From Roseomonas fluvialis (lineage in GTDB: Bacteria > Pseudomonadota > Alphaproteobacteria > Acetobacterales > Acetobacteraceae), in contig NZ_AP025637.1 in the NCBI RefSeq assembly GCF_022846615.1, positions 4,117,001 to 4,181,000 of the forward strand: a stretch of DNA of 64,000 bases, read 5' to 3'. The position numbers and the translations under genes were made by a program. Positions 26,051 through 34,619 of the stretch are shown piece by piece. Numbering within the stretch: position 1 is the stretch's first letter; each line of letters starts with the position of its first letter. Under the pieces are notes generated by a model. It was not told the DNA's origin. It did not search any database and was given only the letters and a program-made list of their open reading frames with translations.

Positions 26051-26723
26051 CTTGGCCGCCGGCCATGACGGCCGGGGCACCTTCCAAGAACGCCTCGACC
26101 TTGTCGGCGATGGCCGCATCCAGGTCCTGCGGGACCGTCATGCCGAAAACGAAGCGGCGCATGCCCAGATAGAAGATCGTGGCATGCAATCCCCAGACGA
26201 GCTCGAGGTCGCGCTCTTCCTCTCGCGCTGTCGTGGGCGAAGGTAGCTTCTTCGCGGCGCGGATCTCGGCCAACACTGCGACGAATATTCGCTCGCGGAT
26301 CATGCGCAGGATGCGGGTGTTCAGCCCAACCCCCTTCAGTCCGGAGAACATAAAGAGACGAATCCACTCCGGGCGCAGGACCGTACGCGCGTAGTCCTGG
26401 TAGAACGTCACCAAGCGCTGCTTCAGCGGTATTGCACGATCGGCGATCATGGTGTCCCAGTCCGGCTTCCATGTGCCGACGAAGACCTCCTGGTAGACGC
26501 GCTCGATCAATAAGTCCTTCGTCGGAAAGTAACTGAAGATCAGTGGCTGTGTGACGCCCAGTCGTGCGGCCAGATCGCGCGTCGTCGCCTCGAACCCGAG
26601 TTCGGAAAACAGCGTGATCGCGGCGGCTACTATGGCCTTCTCACGTGCCTGGCCGTCTGCCCTACGATTTACACGGACGGGTGCGCCTTTACGTACGCTT
26701 CGGGACCGCGGAGGTTTTGCCAT
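25974..26723 (-). CDS. TetR-family transcriptional regulator
   Basis: 249 aa from ATG 26723. After a basic leader (MAKPPRSRSVRKGAP) comes the TetR HTH: AREKAIVAAAITLFSELGFEATTRDLAARLGVTQPLIFSYFPTKDLL-type sequence, residues ~30-75. The helical C-terminal domain would bind an unknown ligand. The last ~25 codons overlap the 3' end of the convergent dehydrogenase gene. By position it may regulate the cupin-Bug-dehydrogenase operon. An alternative start at 26861 adds 46 residues of poor composition. Confidence 0.88.
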   Translation of the reverse strand: MAKPPRSRSVRKGAPVRVNRRADGQAREKAIVAAAITLFSELGFEATTRDLAARLGVTQPLIFSYFPTKDLLIERVYQEVFVGTWKPDWDTMIADRAIPLKQRLVTFYQDYARTVLRPEWIRLFMFSGLKGVGLNTRILRMIRERIFVAVLAEIRAAKKLPSPTTAREEERDLELVWGLHATIFYLGMRRFVFGMTVPQDLDAAIADKVEAFLEGAPAVMAGGQVTPSRRSEKPPAARVAPPGRRLSSS

Positions 26724-26959
26724 TTGACTGGGGGTAACCTTGGTCGGTGGCAAGCTTACTCTCCAAGCTGGAGGTCCTGATCCTGTAACACTCGAACCAT
26801 CGCTCCGCGCGGCTCGTTCTTCGTGCTGCGTCACAGTCACGGCAAAGCGGATCGACCGCAATCCTGGAGCGCTCCGTAGGTGATAACGAGCGGCGAAGCT
26901 TCATGATGATTGAGAGCGCAGGCAAGCGTTTGAACGGCATTCCGCTCGACGCGGCGGGC

Positions 26960-27918
26960 CCCGATCGACCTACCGGACCTGCGTTGCGGTCGGCGAGTTA
27001 GGATAGTGACGCGTGGAGAAGCAGCGGCTGGTGCTGTGGTCCATCTTCGAGGCGGTGGGAGCCGGGTTGCGGGACCGGAAGGTGGTGACTTGGGCGCACA
27101 TCTTTGGCCGCCTCGCAGAGCAGGCAGCGGTGGGCAAGAGCCTCGGCTATGACTTCGTCGTCGTCGATGAGGCACAGGATCTGAGCATGCCCGAGGCGCG
27201 CTTCCTGGCCGCGATGGTGGGCAGCAAGCCGGACGGATTGTTCTTCGCCGGCGATCTGGGGCAGCGCATCTTCCAGCAGCCGTTTTCCTGGAAGTCGCTC
27301 GGCATTGATGTACGTGGCCGGTCGAACAGCCTGCGGATCAACTACCGGACCTCCCACCAGATACGGACCCAGGCGGACCGGTTGCTGCCGGGCATAGTCT
27401 CGGATGTGGACGGCGCGCAGGAGAACCGCCGCGGTACGGTGTCGCTGTTTGACGGTCCGGCGCCGGTGATCAGGCTTTTCAAGGATGAGGCGGCCGAGGG
27501 GGCGACTGTTGGGGCCTGGATCGCCGAACGATTGCGGGAGGGATATGCACCGTCCGAGATCGGCATCCTGGTCCGATCAGCCGCGCAGGCCGCCCGCGCG
27601 CGGGCGGCGGTGAAGGCGGCCGGCGCGAAGGCGGTGGAATTCGACGAGAAGGTCAAAGGGGCCGTGGGGGCGGTCTCGATCAGCCAAATGCACCTGGCGA
27701 AGGGGCTGGAGTTTCGCGCGGTGGCGGTGATCGCCTGCGATGACGAGGTGCTGCCGCTGCAGGAGCGCGTCGAGGCGGTCACGGATGAGGCCGACTTGGT
27801 GGAGGTCTACGAGACGGAGCGGCACTTGCTCTACGTCGCCTGTACCCGGGCGCGGGACCGCCTTTGGGTCTCTGGGGTGATGCCCGAATCGGAGTTCCTG
27901 CGGGATGTGCTCGGGTGA
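26960..27918 (+). pseudogene. N-terminally truncated UvrD-like helicase
   Basis: The open frame from GTG 27013 (301 aa) contains only the C-terminal SF1 motifs: VVVDEAQDL (motif II), FAGDLGQRIFQQP (III), LRINYRTSHQIR (IV), MHLAKGLEFRAV (V) and LLYVACTRARDRLWV (VI). The Walker A motif and the 1A domain are absent. The preceding bases in another frame (DLPDLRCGRRVRI) resemble the segment that normally comes before VEKQRLVLWSIFE, so the gene is both truncated and frameshifted near 27010. It cannot hydrolyse ATP. Repeat copy B follows 22 bp downstream, so the two may mark an old recombination junction. Confidence 0.8.
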
Positions 27919-27940
27919 GGCGGAGCCGTACAGAGTGTTC

Positions 27941-28234
27941 GTTCTCGCAGGACGGATTTCGGGCAAGTGGGGTTCGAACCAAGGGAAATGGCGACCGGGC
28001 GGAATACGGCCTTTTACCTGAGTTTTTGAGTTCCGTACTAAAGCGCCCAAGTCAGCAGGTCCGGAGAGAAACGGCCCTCGGAGAGCGATTTTCCGCCGTC
28101 TCCGCGCCGGGCCAGTCAACAGGTTTGCCCTGAAAACCCCAGGAAACCCGCCACTCAGTGCGGCGGCCGGTCCCGAGGAGAGTACGGCTCGTATGGGAAC
28201 TGGCGGAGGGAGTGCTCCCGGATTCGAACCGTCG
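27941..28234 (+). repeat. Dispersed ~295-bp repeat, copy B
   Basis: Same order of blocks as copies A and C (GGATTTCGGGCAAGTGGGG, GTTCCGTACTAAAGCG, GGTCCGGAGAGAAA, AGTCAACAGGT, CATGGGAACTGGCGG-like right end, GGATTCGAACCGTCG). Its right end read on the minus strand resembles a tRNA-Ser 3' half (GGTTCGAATCC followed at a distance by CTCCGCCA). It lies between the truncated helicase and the secreted-protein operon. Confidence 0.8.
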
Positions 28235-28319
28235 CGCGGCCTGGCATGATGCCAACGGGCTGCCGCGGGATATGTCGTGCATCCCTTCCGTCAGAGTCTG
28301 TCCGCGAGGGGCAAGCGGT

Positions 28320-31300
28320 TCACCTGCTAGGCGCATGCATCCACATGTAGCTCACCAGGGCATGGACGTGACGCTCCGCCGGAGTCCCGCCCGCAAGGCG
28401 CTCAGCGATGCCGCGGGTCAACAGATCCGACGTGATCTCATCGCGCAGACGTCCAATCTCCTCAGTCTGGGGAGGATATGAAAAAAGTGCAGCCGAAACT
28501 TGCTCGGTGCTCGGCAGGACAACGCAAACTCGCGCTGGCAGCGCACGTCCATCGGCCGACAACTCTCCGATTCCATCCGGTCGCCGCCAGACGATTGCCC
28601 AACCGCTCTGCGCACCCGTGGACCTATGTCCGAGCTCATCTGGGAAACCGAGACATTCCCAATTGTGGCCAGAAATCCACTCTATTGGAACTCGGCTCTC
28701 CCCTTCTCGGTCTAAGGCAGCATGGATGGGAGATCCATTCAAACTGCTCACAAAAAAGCCAGTACCGTAATTCGCTAGCCGCGCGGGATCGAGCATTGCC
28801 TCGGTTACGCTTTTTGCGGAAAGGCGCCGAACGATCGTGAACATTGCCAGGTTCCGCGCAAGATCGGCACCGGCGTCGGAAGCTAGGAGTACGAACGCTT
28901 CGGCTCGCAGACTCGCCTTATGCGCTTCGTCGCCCCGAATCCCCTCTGGTAGGCCGGAACTCCGCCCCTCTATCAGCGCGTTTAATGGATCGAGCCACGC
29001 CTCACCGGCAAGCATGCTCCGTTGCATTGTCGCGACGGTCAACAAGCTCTCAGCGTGGGCAAGAAGGTCACGCGCTACGCCCTCGGTCGCGTTTGCGGGA
29101 CTTTGGCGCTCTGCCACTACCTCTTCGAGATCCATAACCCCGGCAAGGCGACGCAGCATGGTCGCATGGCGTATCAGCTTGGATCCGTCGAGCAGGCGAC
29201 CCAATCCAACTGACAAGTCGCCAATCGCAACCGCCTCAGATGCCCACCGTTCGTACGACGCGCGGTGGACAAACACGGATCGATCGAACGCCGTCAGGTT
29301 GAGGGGGACTGACGAGGATTGTCCGGGGAGGTAAGCGAAAGCATCACCTCGAGGACGCGCAGCACGCTGCCAGGGCCTCCAATCATTGGCCCCACCTCCA
29401 GCGGCTTCGGATGCACCAAACGGCGCGAGCGTACGTGCGAGTTTCCATGCGCATTCATAGAAACTCTCGGCTGTGGCCGCGAGATCATTAGAGAAAGCAG
29501 CTGCAGTCCGAGCCGTTGCTGATACGATAGTTTGCGATCCTCCCCGCTGACCCCTTCGTTCTGCCACGACTCGATCGCGATTATTCGCGGCGTTTCGAAG
29601 GCGATCTACACAGTCTTGCCGATCGTTGGGCGATCCTGGGGCAGGCGAGTCATCGGCGACGATGCGGGCACTGTACCGGCGGAGGTGTATCCGGTTTCGA
29701 CCGTCAAGCGGATCACGACCAAACGCATCAAGGAGGCCCGCGAAGCAACGCGGGAGCGGAGTGGTTGAAGAAGAAGAAAAAAGTCGCCGATACGGGTCTA
29801 GGCGCCGTAGCGCGTCAGCTGAAATCCCAGGACTAGCCATTGCGACGGAAAGTCTCCGCTCACCCTGATCAATGAGTCCGAGTGCAAAATCGCAAAGCCC
29901 GATATCACGATCGGCCTCAGCCAACGCGAGGTCCCTAATCTCAAGCAAATCTCGACGCAAAAACGCGAGCTGTCCAAATATTTGATCGAATCTGCGATTA
30001 ATTTCATTTCGCAGATCGGCTATTTCTCGCGAGAGCGCACGTATTTCCACTCTAATTTCTCTGATTTCACTACGTATTTCATCAAGTTGCTTTAAGACTT
30101 CTGCAAGGGCCTCCATGATGACCATCATGGATCCCGCCATTGGATCAGGCCCGCTTGCGTTGCCGCCGCCTTCGCCTGAACCAAATAAGCCGCCGTCGCC
30201 AAACAGAGCGTCCGCTAGCGCCCCTGCCGCGCCCACCATCGGAAAGAACGTGCCAAACTCAAAAGTCGTTGCTGCCGCGAATGCGGCCATTTTAGTGAAC
30301 GCGTCGCTACCTGCCGATAGGACGTTCTGCGCCCGGCGCAGGTTGGCCACATCTCGGCTCTGGACACCCAAACGCTCGAGTATCGGAAGCGCCGTTCCAA
30401 GATGTTCAGCCGCGACCGAAAGGGCTGCCCCAAAGCGCCCTCCTTCTTCTGCAAACCTTTCCCGAAACGGCCGTGGCGGAGGAGGCAAGAGAATTCCCGG
30501 AAAGTAATAACCCTCAACTCTTTGCCGCAGCTCGAACGCAGGAAAGAAGCCGCTCGATCCTAGCGTAGCTTGGCGCCATGGATCCGCGCGAGCTCCAGGC
30601 CCACGCGACAGCCCATAGGTATCGCGGAGCCCAGACGTGAAATCTGCCCCGGCGAAGGGCGGAGCTGGTGTCCGCGCCTCAATTCCAATAGTCGCTCCGA
30701 GCAGAGATCGACTGTATGCATTGACTGTCTGATTGAGCTCAGCAGCGTCGGCCAACCGTGGCCATATCTCCTCAAGGTTATCCTTAGGTTCCATAACAGT
30801 ACTCAGCGGTAAGGCCGAGGCGTGTTCGGCCAACAGCGCTATGGCGGCTCCTCTGTCGAACGAAGCCGGGGCACCATTCAGCAATGCAGCAGCCAGATTC
30901 TCGTCGTTTTCCTCAAGGATCCGTCGTCGCTCTTGTGCAGAAGTTGCTGCTGCCATACGAGAGAGCTGCGCCCGTTGCTCGGCGGAAAGGTTGGGATCTC
31001 TGACCGCGAGGAACTGCGTCACAACTCCACTAGCCACGCCACGCGAAAAAACGCCGAACTGAACTGCTGACGCGCCAATCGTGCTAGCCGCCTGAATGCC
31101 ATGGCTAAATTCGATCGGATTTAACCTCCGCACGACAGAGAACTCGCTTGCGAGATCAGCGATACTGCGATTACCAGCGGATCCGTGAGCGCCACCTGCC
31201 AGCCGGGAAGCAAACGACGCCGCAGGAGCACTAGGCGCTAGCCGCTCCACCGCACTCCGAAACTCCCTCACCGCTGCCTGTAGGTCTGGAAGATCCGGCG

Positions 31301-31559
31301 TAGCGCCCTCGCTGCGCCGCGCGCTCCATGAATCTCGAGCCACACGTCCCGCCAGCGCGCGAGCGTGCTGCGGAGTGGTAACTAATGGCGCCCAATCAGG
31401 GACAACGATCGTTGTGTTCTCTGGAAGCGCGAGTAGTATACGCTCTGAAGGCGATGGCGTGAGAGGCGGTAACGACTGCGCGTTTCCGAAAGGGGCTTTT
31501 GTTGTCACGCTCAAGATCAAGGCCACTGATGCAAGCAGCGATAGGCGAAACCACATCAC
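28320..31559 (-). CDS. Large secreted protein with hydrophobic segment and coiled coil, unknown family
   Basis: 1,079 aa, ATG overlapping the upstream gene's stop (4 bp). A signal peptide (FRLSLLASVALILS...NAQS) directs export. Residues ~417-452 are an Ala/Phe/Gly-rich hydrophobic stretch (FAAATTFEFGTFFPMVGAAGALADALFG) followed by a Gly-rich linker. Residues ~479-545 form a strongly predicted coiled coil (LDEIRSEIREIRVEIRALSR, then LRNEINRRFDQIF). The remaining N- and C-terminal parts are helical or mixed with no motif I recognise. Base composition is visibly less GC-rich than in the flanking catabolic genes, suggesting transfer. The hydrophobic-plus-coiled-coil layout is reminiscent of alpha-helical pore-forming toxins, but no homology supports that. 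Confidence 0.85.
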   Translation of the reverse strand: MMWFRLSLLASVALILSVTTKAPFGNAQSLPPLTPSPSERILLALPENTTIVVPDWAPLVTTPQHARALAGRVARDSWSARRSEGATPDLPDLQAAVREFRSAVERLAPSAPAASFASRLAGGAHGSAGNRSIADLASEFSVVRRLNPIEFSHGIQAASTIGASAVQFGVFSRGVASGVVTQFLAVRDPNLSAEQRAQLSRMAAATSAQERRRILEENDENLAAALLNGAPASFDRGAAIALLAEHASALPLSTVMEPKDNLEEIWPRLADAAELNQTVNAYSRSLLGATIGIEARTPAPPFAGADFTSGLRDTYGLSRGPGARADPWRQATLGSSGFFPAFELRQRVEGYYFPGILLPPPPRPFRERFAEEGGRFGAALSVAAEHLGTALPILERLGVQSRDVANLRRAQNVLSAGSDAFTKMAAFAAATTFEFGTFFPMVGAAGALADALFGDGGLFGSGEGGGNASGPDPMAGSMMVIMEALAEVLKQLDEIRSEIREIRVEIRALSREIADLRNEINRRFDQIFGQLAFLRRDLLEIRDLALAEADRDIGLCDFALGLIDQGERRLSVAMASPGISADALRRLDPYRRLFSSSSTTPLPRCFAGLLDAFGRDPLDGRNRIHLRRYSARIVADDSPAPGSPNDRQDCVDRLRNAANNRDRVVAERRGQRGGSQTIVSATARTAAAFSNDLAATAESFYECAWKLARTLAPFGASEAAGGGANDWRPWQRAARPRGDAFAYLPGQSSSVPLNLTAFDRSVFVHRASYERWASEAVAIGDLSVGLGRLLDGSKLIRHATMLRRLAGVMDLEEVVAERQSPANATEGVARDLLAHAESLLTVATMQRSMLAGEAWLDPLNALIEGRSSGLPEGIRGDEAHKASLRAEAFVLLASDAGADLARNLAMFTIVRRLSAKSVTEAMLDPARLANYGTGFFVSSLNGSPIHAALDREGESRVPIEWISGHNWECLGFPDELGHRSTGAQSGWAIVWRRPDGIGELSADGRALPARVCVVLPSTEQVSAALFSYPPQTEEIGRLRDEITSDLLTRGIAERLAGGTPAERHVHALVSYMWMHAPSR

Positions 31560-32968
31560 CGCTGGGCACCCCTGCTAAGTATTTGTGTCATGGTTTGCAT
31601 AAGCTGGATCAGCGTCGCCTTCTGTCCATCCGAGACTGATTCCAAACGAGCGATCTCGCGTCGGAGTGCACGTATCTCCTCGCGTAAACTGGTGGATTGT
31701 GATCTTGGCGGCGCAGCAATCGCCTGAGGTTCGGCTCGATGAAATTCCGTTCCACACAACAACATCGCAGGCACTCTAATTCCGTGGTCTTCCGGTAGGG
31801 TTACAGAAGGATGACGTCCAAAAGTTATAGATGGTGGATTCATATAGAATACGCTTTCCTGTTGTGAGAATGACCGATATGAGCCGAGCCCGAGAGGATT
31901 GGCGGGCAAACTAAAGATGCGCTGGGAGCCAGTTGGCATTCCACTATCCAGCAGACACCAACCGGGCTCAGATCTTAGAAGAGGTGGCACCCCTCTAACC
32001 CAAGGACCTGAAAAACCCGCAGCACCGGTCAATTGTGGAAGCTGAATAACACGAACTAAATCCGAAATGAAGATTAGCTCGATCGCTGGCAGAACGAAAG
32101 ATCCGTGAAAGAAATCTGTGTCTGTCCATCGATCCTCACGAATTGCGAATGCGGGAAGCCCATTCACGCCGTATGGGCTCCCAAGCGAAAGGGGTACTTC
32201 GGTCGTGTCGTCGAACCTCTGAACTGAAGGAACATGCGTAATTGAACAATTACGACTGACCGCAATCCGGCGTCCGGTCGACGCCGAATGCAGAACAACA
32301 TCCGAACCAATTCCGAACGCCTCAGGTTCGCCGAAAGACCCGTCCGGTGACCTAATAAAGAAACGCGAATGCGCGTCGCCAGTGGATTCGGGACGCTGCC
32401 ATGCACCGGGAGATGCTGGTAGTTCACCAAGCCCGAGCCGGTGTCCAGGCGGAGTGCCTGGCAAAGTGCGCACAGAAAGCCAAAACTTCTCAGCTGGCGT
32501 ATCCGAGCTTTCCTCGCGCAGATCTACAAGATCTGCCTGATGCTGCCCATTAGCGGGCGCCTCTAGTAGACTGAGTTGAACCATGTCGCCGGCGTGAATG
32601 CGAAGACCGCGCGATTGCAGACGACGGAATTGTCTCGCGATAGGCTCCGCTTCCGGCAGGGATGTTGTTCGATTGAGCGGTAGTGGAAACCTGGGCGTCT
32701 TCCAGACCCGGAACGTAGCTCTTGTGATCTCTGTGTCTGTCACAGGCCGCATAGTCGGCGCGTCGCGATCGTCGTTCCAAGCAAGGACGTGCGGACCATT
32801 CTCGCACGATGCTCTCAGGGTAAGCGTCGCCAGGTTTGGCAAGTCCGTTACTGGGATCAATGCGCGCGGCTGTGGAGGCGGCGCCGCAGCTGGCTGCGCG
32901 CCAACGTCCGAAGTGCCGAACGCCAGGAGGAACGCAGCGACGCCTCCGAGAATGAAGATTCGACGCAT
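31556..32968 (-). CDS. Secreted protein with C-terminal coiled coil, unknown family
   Basis: 470 aa. The start at 32968 is set by a perfect GGAGGAAAG ribosome site; longer starts at 32995 and 33127 lack one. The signal peptide RRIFILGGVAAFLLAFG ends near VGAQP. The body is beta-rich, with a segment EAFGIGSDVVLHSASTGRRI that could be part of a beta-trefoil-like domain, and scattered cysteines. The C-terminus (SLREEIRALRREIARLE, LIQLMQTMTQIL) is a short coiled coil, as in the larger partner encoded next. Its stop overlaps the start of the 1,079-aa gene by 4 bp, so the two are translationally coupled and probably act together outside the cytoplasm. Function unknown. Confidence 0.82.
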   Translation of the reverse strand: MRRIFILGGVAAFLLAFGTSDVGAQPAAAPPPQPRALIPVTDLPNLATLTLRASCENGPHVLAWNDDRDAPTMRPVTDTEITRATFRVWKTPRFPLPLNRTTSLPEAEPIARQFRRLQSRGLRIHAGDMVQLSLLEAPANGQHQADLVDLREESSDTPAEKFWLSVRTLPGTPPGHRLGLGELPASPGAWQRPESTGDAHSRFFIRSPDGSFGEPEAFGIGSDVVLHSASTGRRIAVSRNCSITHVPSVQRFDDTTEVPLSLGSPYGVNGLPAFAIREDRWTDTDFFHGSFVLPAIELIFISDLVRVIQLPQLTGAAGFSGPWVRGVPPLLRSEPGWCLLDSGMPTGSQRIFSLPANPLGLGSYRSFSQQESVFYMNPPSITFGRHPSVTLPEDHGIRVPAMLLCGTEFHRAEPQAIAAPPRSQSTSLREEIRALRREIARLESVSDGQKATLIQLMQTMTQILSRGAQR

Positions 32969-33123
32969 CTTTCCTCCAACCGATCTTATGGTCATGCCAT
33001 GCACGACCTTCGTCGCGGGATCGCCGCGGCCTGACTCCGACTTACAGGTAAACTTTTGTGCCAAGACAGAGGCGCGCCGAGACAAAGCGACCGATAGTGT
33101 GCTCAATGATGAGACAACGCAGC

Positions 33124-33441
33124 TCATCTAGGAACTATTCGCCATGAACAACTCTCATTTGGCGGGGTTGTCAGGCAAACGTTGCAAGAATCCGCAGCCC
33201 CCCCGGCCGCCGAACACACGCCACGAACCGTACGAGGTGGCGTGACTTCCAGGCGGTTCTCGCCGCTGATCATGACCGCTTGAGATGGACCACATCTGTA
33301 GAGTCGCTGACAGAAGATCGCAATCTGCGCGAACGTGGATTCCCCCGACCAGACACCTGGATTCGACGATCCTTGCGCACCGACGGGCGTGGGCGTCGAC
33401 GCCAAAAACACCACAGCAGCAGCGAAGATCAGAGCCTTCAT
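33124..33441 (-). CDS. Small secreted six-cysteine protein
   Basis: 105 aa from ATG 33441, which follows GAAAGGAATTCGTCG. Signal peptide MKALIFAAAVVFLASTPTPVGAQ; the mature protein is ~82 residues with six cysteines (44, 50, 76, 86, 89, 98), enough for three disulfides. No family recognised. It is the first gene of the minus-strand trio; the next gene begins 155 bp downstream, so it may be co-transcribed or separately expressed. A small disulfide-rich exported protein next to two exported coiled-coil proteins suggests a secreted complex, toxin or adhesin, but this is inference. Confidence 0.7.
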   Translation of the reverse strand: MKALIFAAAVVFLASTPTPVGAQGSSNPGVWSGESTFAQIAIFCQRLYRCGPSQAVMISGENRLEVTPPRTVRGVCSAAGGAADSCNVCLTTPPNESCSWRIVPR

Positions 33442-33625
33442 CGACGAATTCCTTTCGTCTGGAGCCCGCACCTGATACTCCAACATCCAGAACGTCCGCG
33501 AACAAGAAATTAGTGTTGCCACTCCGCATTTTTGTCCTAGGAAGTATATCCTCGTAAAGTTCGCCTTTACCGCTGCCGCTCGGCAGATGCGCCTGGAGCG
33601 CCGGGCACGGTCGACGCGATGATGA

Positions 33626-33817
33626 TTAGCCACAGATCGCCTCATTGAATGCCCGATCCGCCGCCATCGCATCCATCATGCGCGCGAGCGCCGGCGCTGT
33701 GGCGAGTTCGATGACGGCCTGGCGCTGCAGCTCGGCGGGGAACTCCGTCACGCGCGGACAGGGCCGATCAGAAATCCCCGCTCCGCAGCCGCTCGGCAGC
33801 ACCAGTACGTTCAGCAT
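33626..33817 (-). CDS. Rz1-like phage lipoprotein (o-spanin) or remnant
   Basis: 63 aa if started at ATG 33817 (MLNVLVLPSGCGAG). LPSGC is lipobox-like, and the rest (DRPCPRVTEFPAELQRQAVIELATAPALARMMDAMAADRAF) follows the pattern of small Rz1-type lysis lipoproteins (CPPxxxYxxxFQxxxAxELxxLPxxxALxxMxADYxxxR). The preceding ~36 in-frame codons are Arg-rich and would spoil the signal. No holin, endolysin or Rz gene is adjacent, so it is probably a leftover of a prophage lysis module. Confidence 0.4.
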   Translation of the reverse strand: MLNVLVLPSGCGAGISDRPCPRVTEFPAELQRQAVIELATAPALARMMDAMAADRAFNEAICG

Positions 33818-34241
33818 CACGAGCCGCCGCGTCCGCCGTCCTCTTCGTCGTCTGTTCCTCGCACGCGACTTCGGCGTGACGGGCATCGCGGCCGTCGCGG
33901 CGTCCTGCCAAATTGGCTGCGCCAACTGCCGTCAGCGCGGCCGCCAACCATCCCTGTACGGGCGCGACTGGCTAACGCATTCGCAGAGCACCCCCATTCT
34001 CAAGGCGGATCGCTCGCATGGGTCGTTCATTGGTCAAAGTGACATGGCTGGGACCCACGCAGTCCGTGCCGCTCCAGCCGCAGCCTAGAGGCTGGCCCAG
34101 TCAAGAATGGTGCTTGTAGAATATTTTTCTTCCCATCTATGTTCCCAGATGGTGCTCTTAAAGGGGCGGCGTCGAACCTGGGATGTCGGGCCTCCGACCG
34201 CCGCCGCTATCACTCGGCCATCGCACCGAGGAGAGCTTCCG
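33818..34241. other. Gap, no recognisable gene
   Basis: About 420 bases. The region around 34089-34160 is AT-richer (AGAATATTTTTCTTCCC) and may hold the promoter of the plus-strand operon starting at 34242. No conserved motif or RNA gene seen. Confidence 0.4.
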
Positions 34242-34619
34242 ATGAGTATCGCAACAGACACATCAATCCCGCGAACGACCCTACACGCCGAGATTCAACT
34301 CCGGCGCCGCGGCGTGCGCGGGCAGATGCTGGCGCTACTGCTCGCGCACGGGGATACCGAGCGTGATGTGGGTCGTGGCTGCGTCGCACGGAGCTGTTCC
34401 AGGTTCGCCTTGGCCGAAGCGGCGCGTCAGGGGGTGCCGCCAGATGACGTCGAGCAGCTCCGCCGGCTGGTCGCCATACTCGGCACCGATGGGACCGTCG
34501 TGACGGTGATGAACCGGCCGACATGGTACGCTCGGTTTCAGCGCGGCCATGCTCGGCTCAGCGCCCGGGAACGCGCGGCCATGGCTGAGCGGCGCAGCCG
34601 TAGCGGAGCGCGCCGTTGA
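34242..34619 (+). CDS. Hypothetical protein, 125 aa
   Basis: The ATG at 34242 follows AGGAGAGCTTCCG, a strong ribosome site; a longer frame upstream has none. The protein opens MSIATDTSIPRTTLHAEIQL and is Arg-rich and helical with no family I recognise. A GTDGTVVTVMNRPTWYARFQ segment lies near the middle. Its stop overlaps the start of the next gene by one base (TGATG), so it is the first member of an accessory operon. No transmembrane or signal sequence. Confidence 0.65.
   Translation: MSIATDTSIPRTTLHAEIQLRRRGVRGQMLALLLAHGDTERDVGRGCVARSCSRFALAEAARQGVPPDDVEQLRRLVAILGTDGTVVTVMNRPTWYARFQRGHARLSARERAAMAERRSRSGARR

Noticed and set aside
27970..28234. Possible tRNA-Ser gene (GGTTCGAATCC and CTCCGCCA on the minus strand)
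   Set aside because: T-stem does not pair, spacing between T-arm and CCA is wrong, and no anticodon or D arm is present; treated as part of the dispersed repeat.
28052..28336. Conserved short peptide frame across repeat copies (also at 62424 and 16594)
   Set aside because: Starts differ, frames are not maintained over the full repeat, and there is no ribosome site; more likely a non-coding repeat read as protein.
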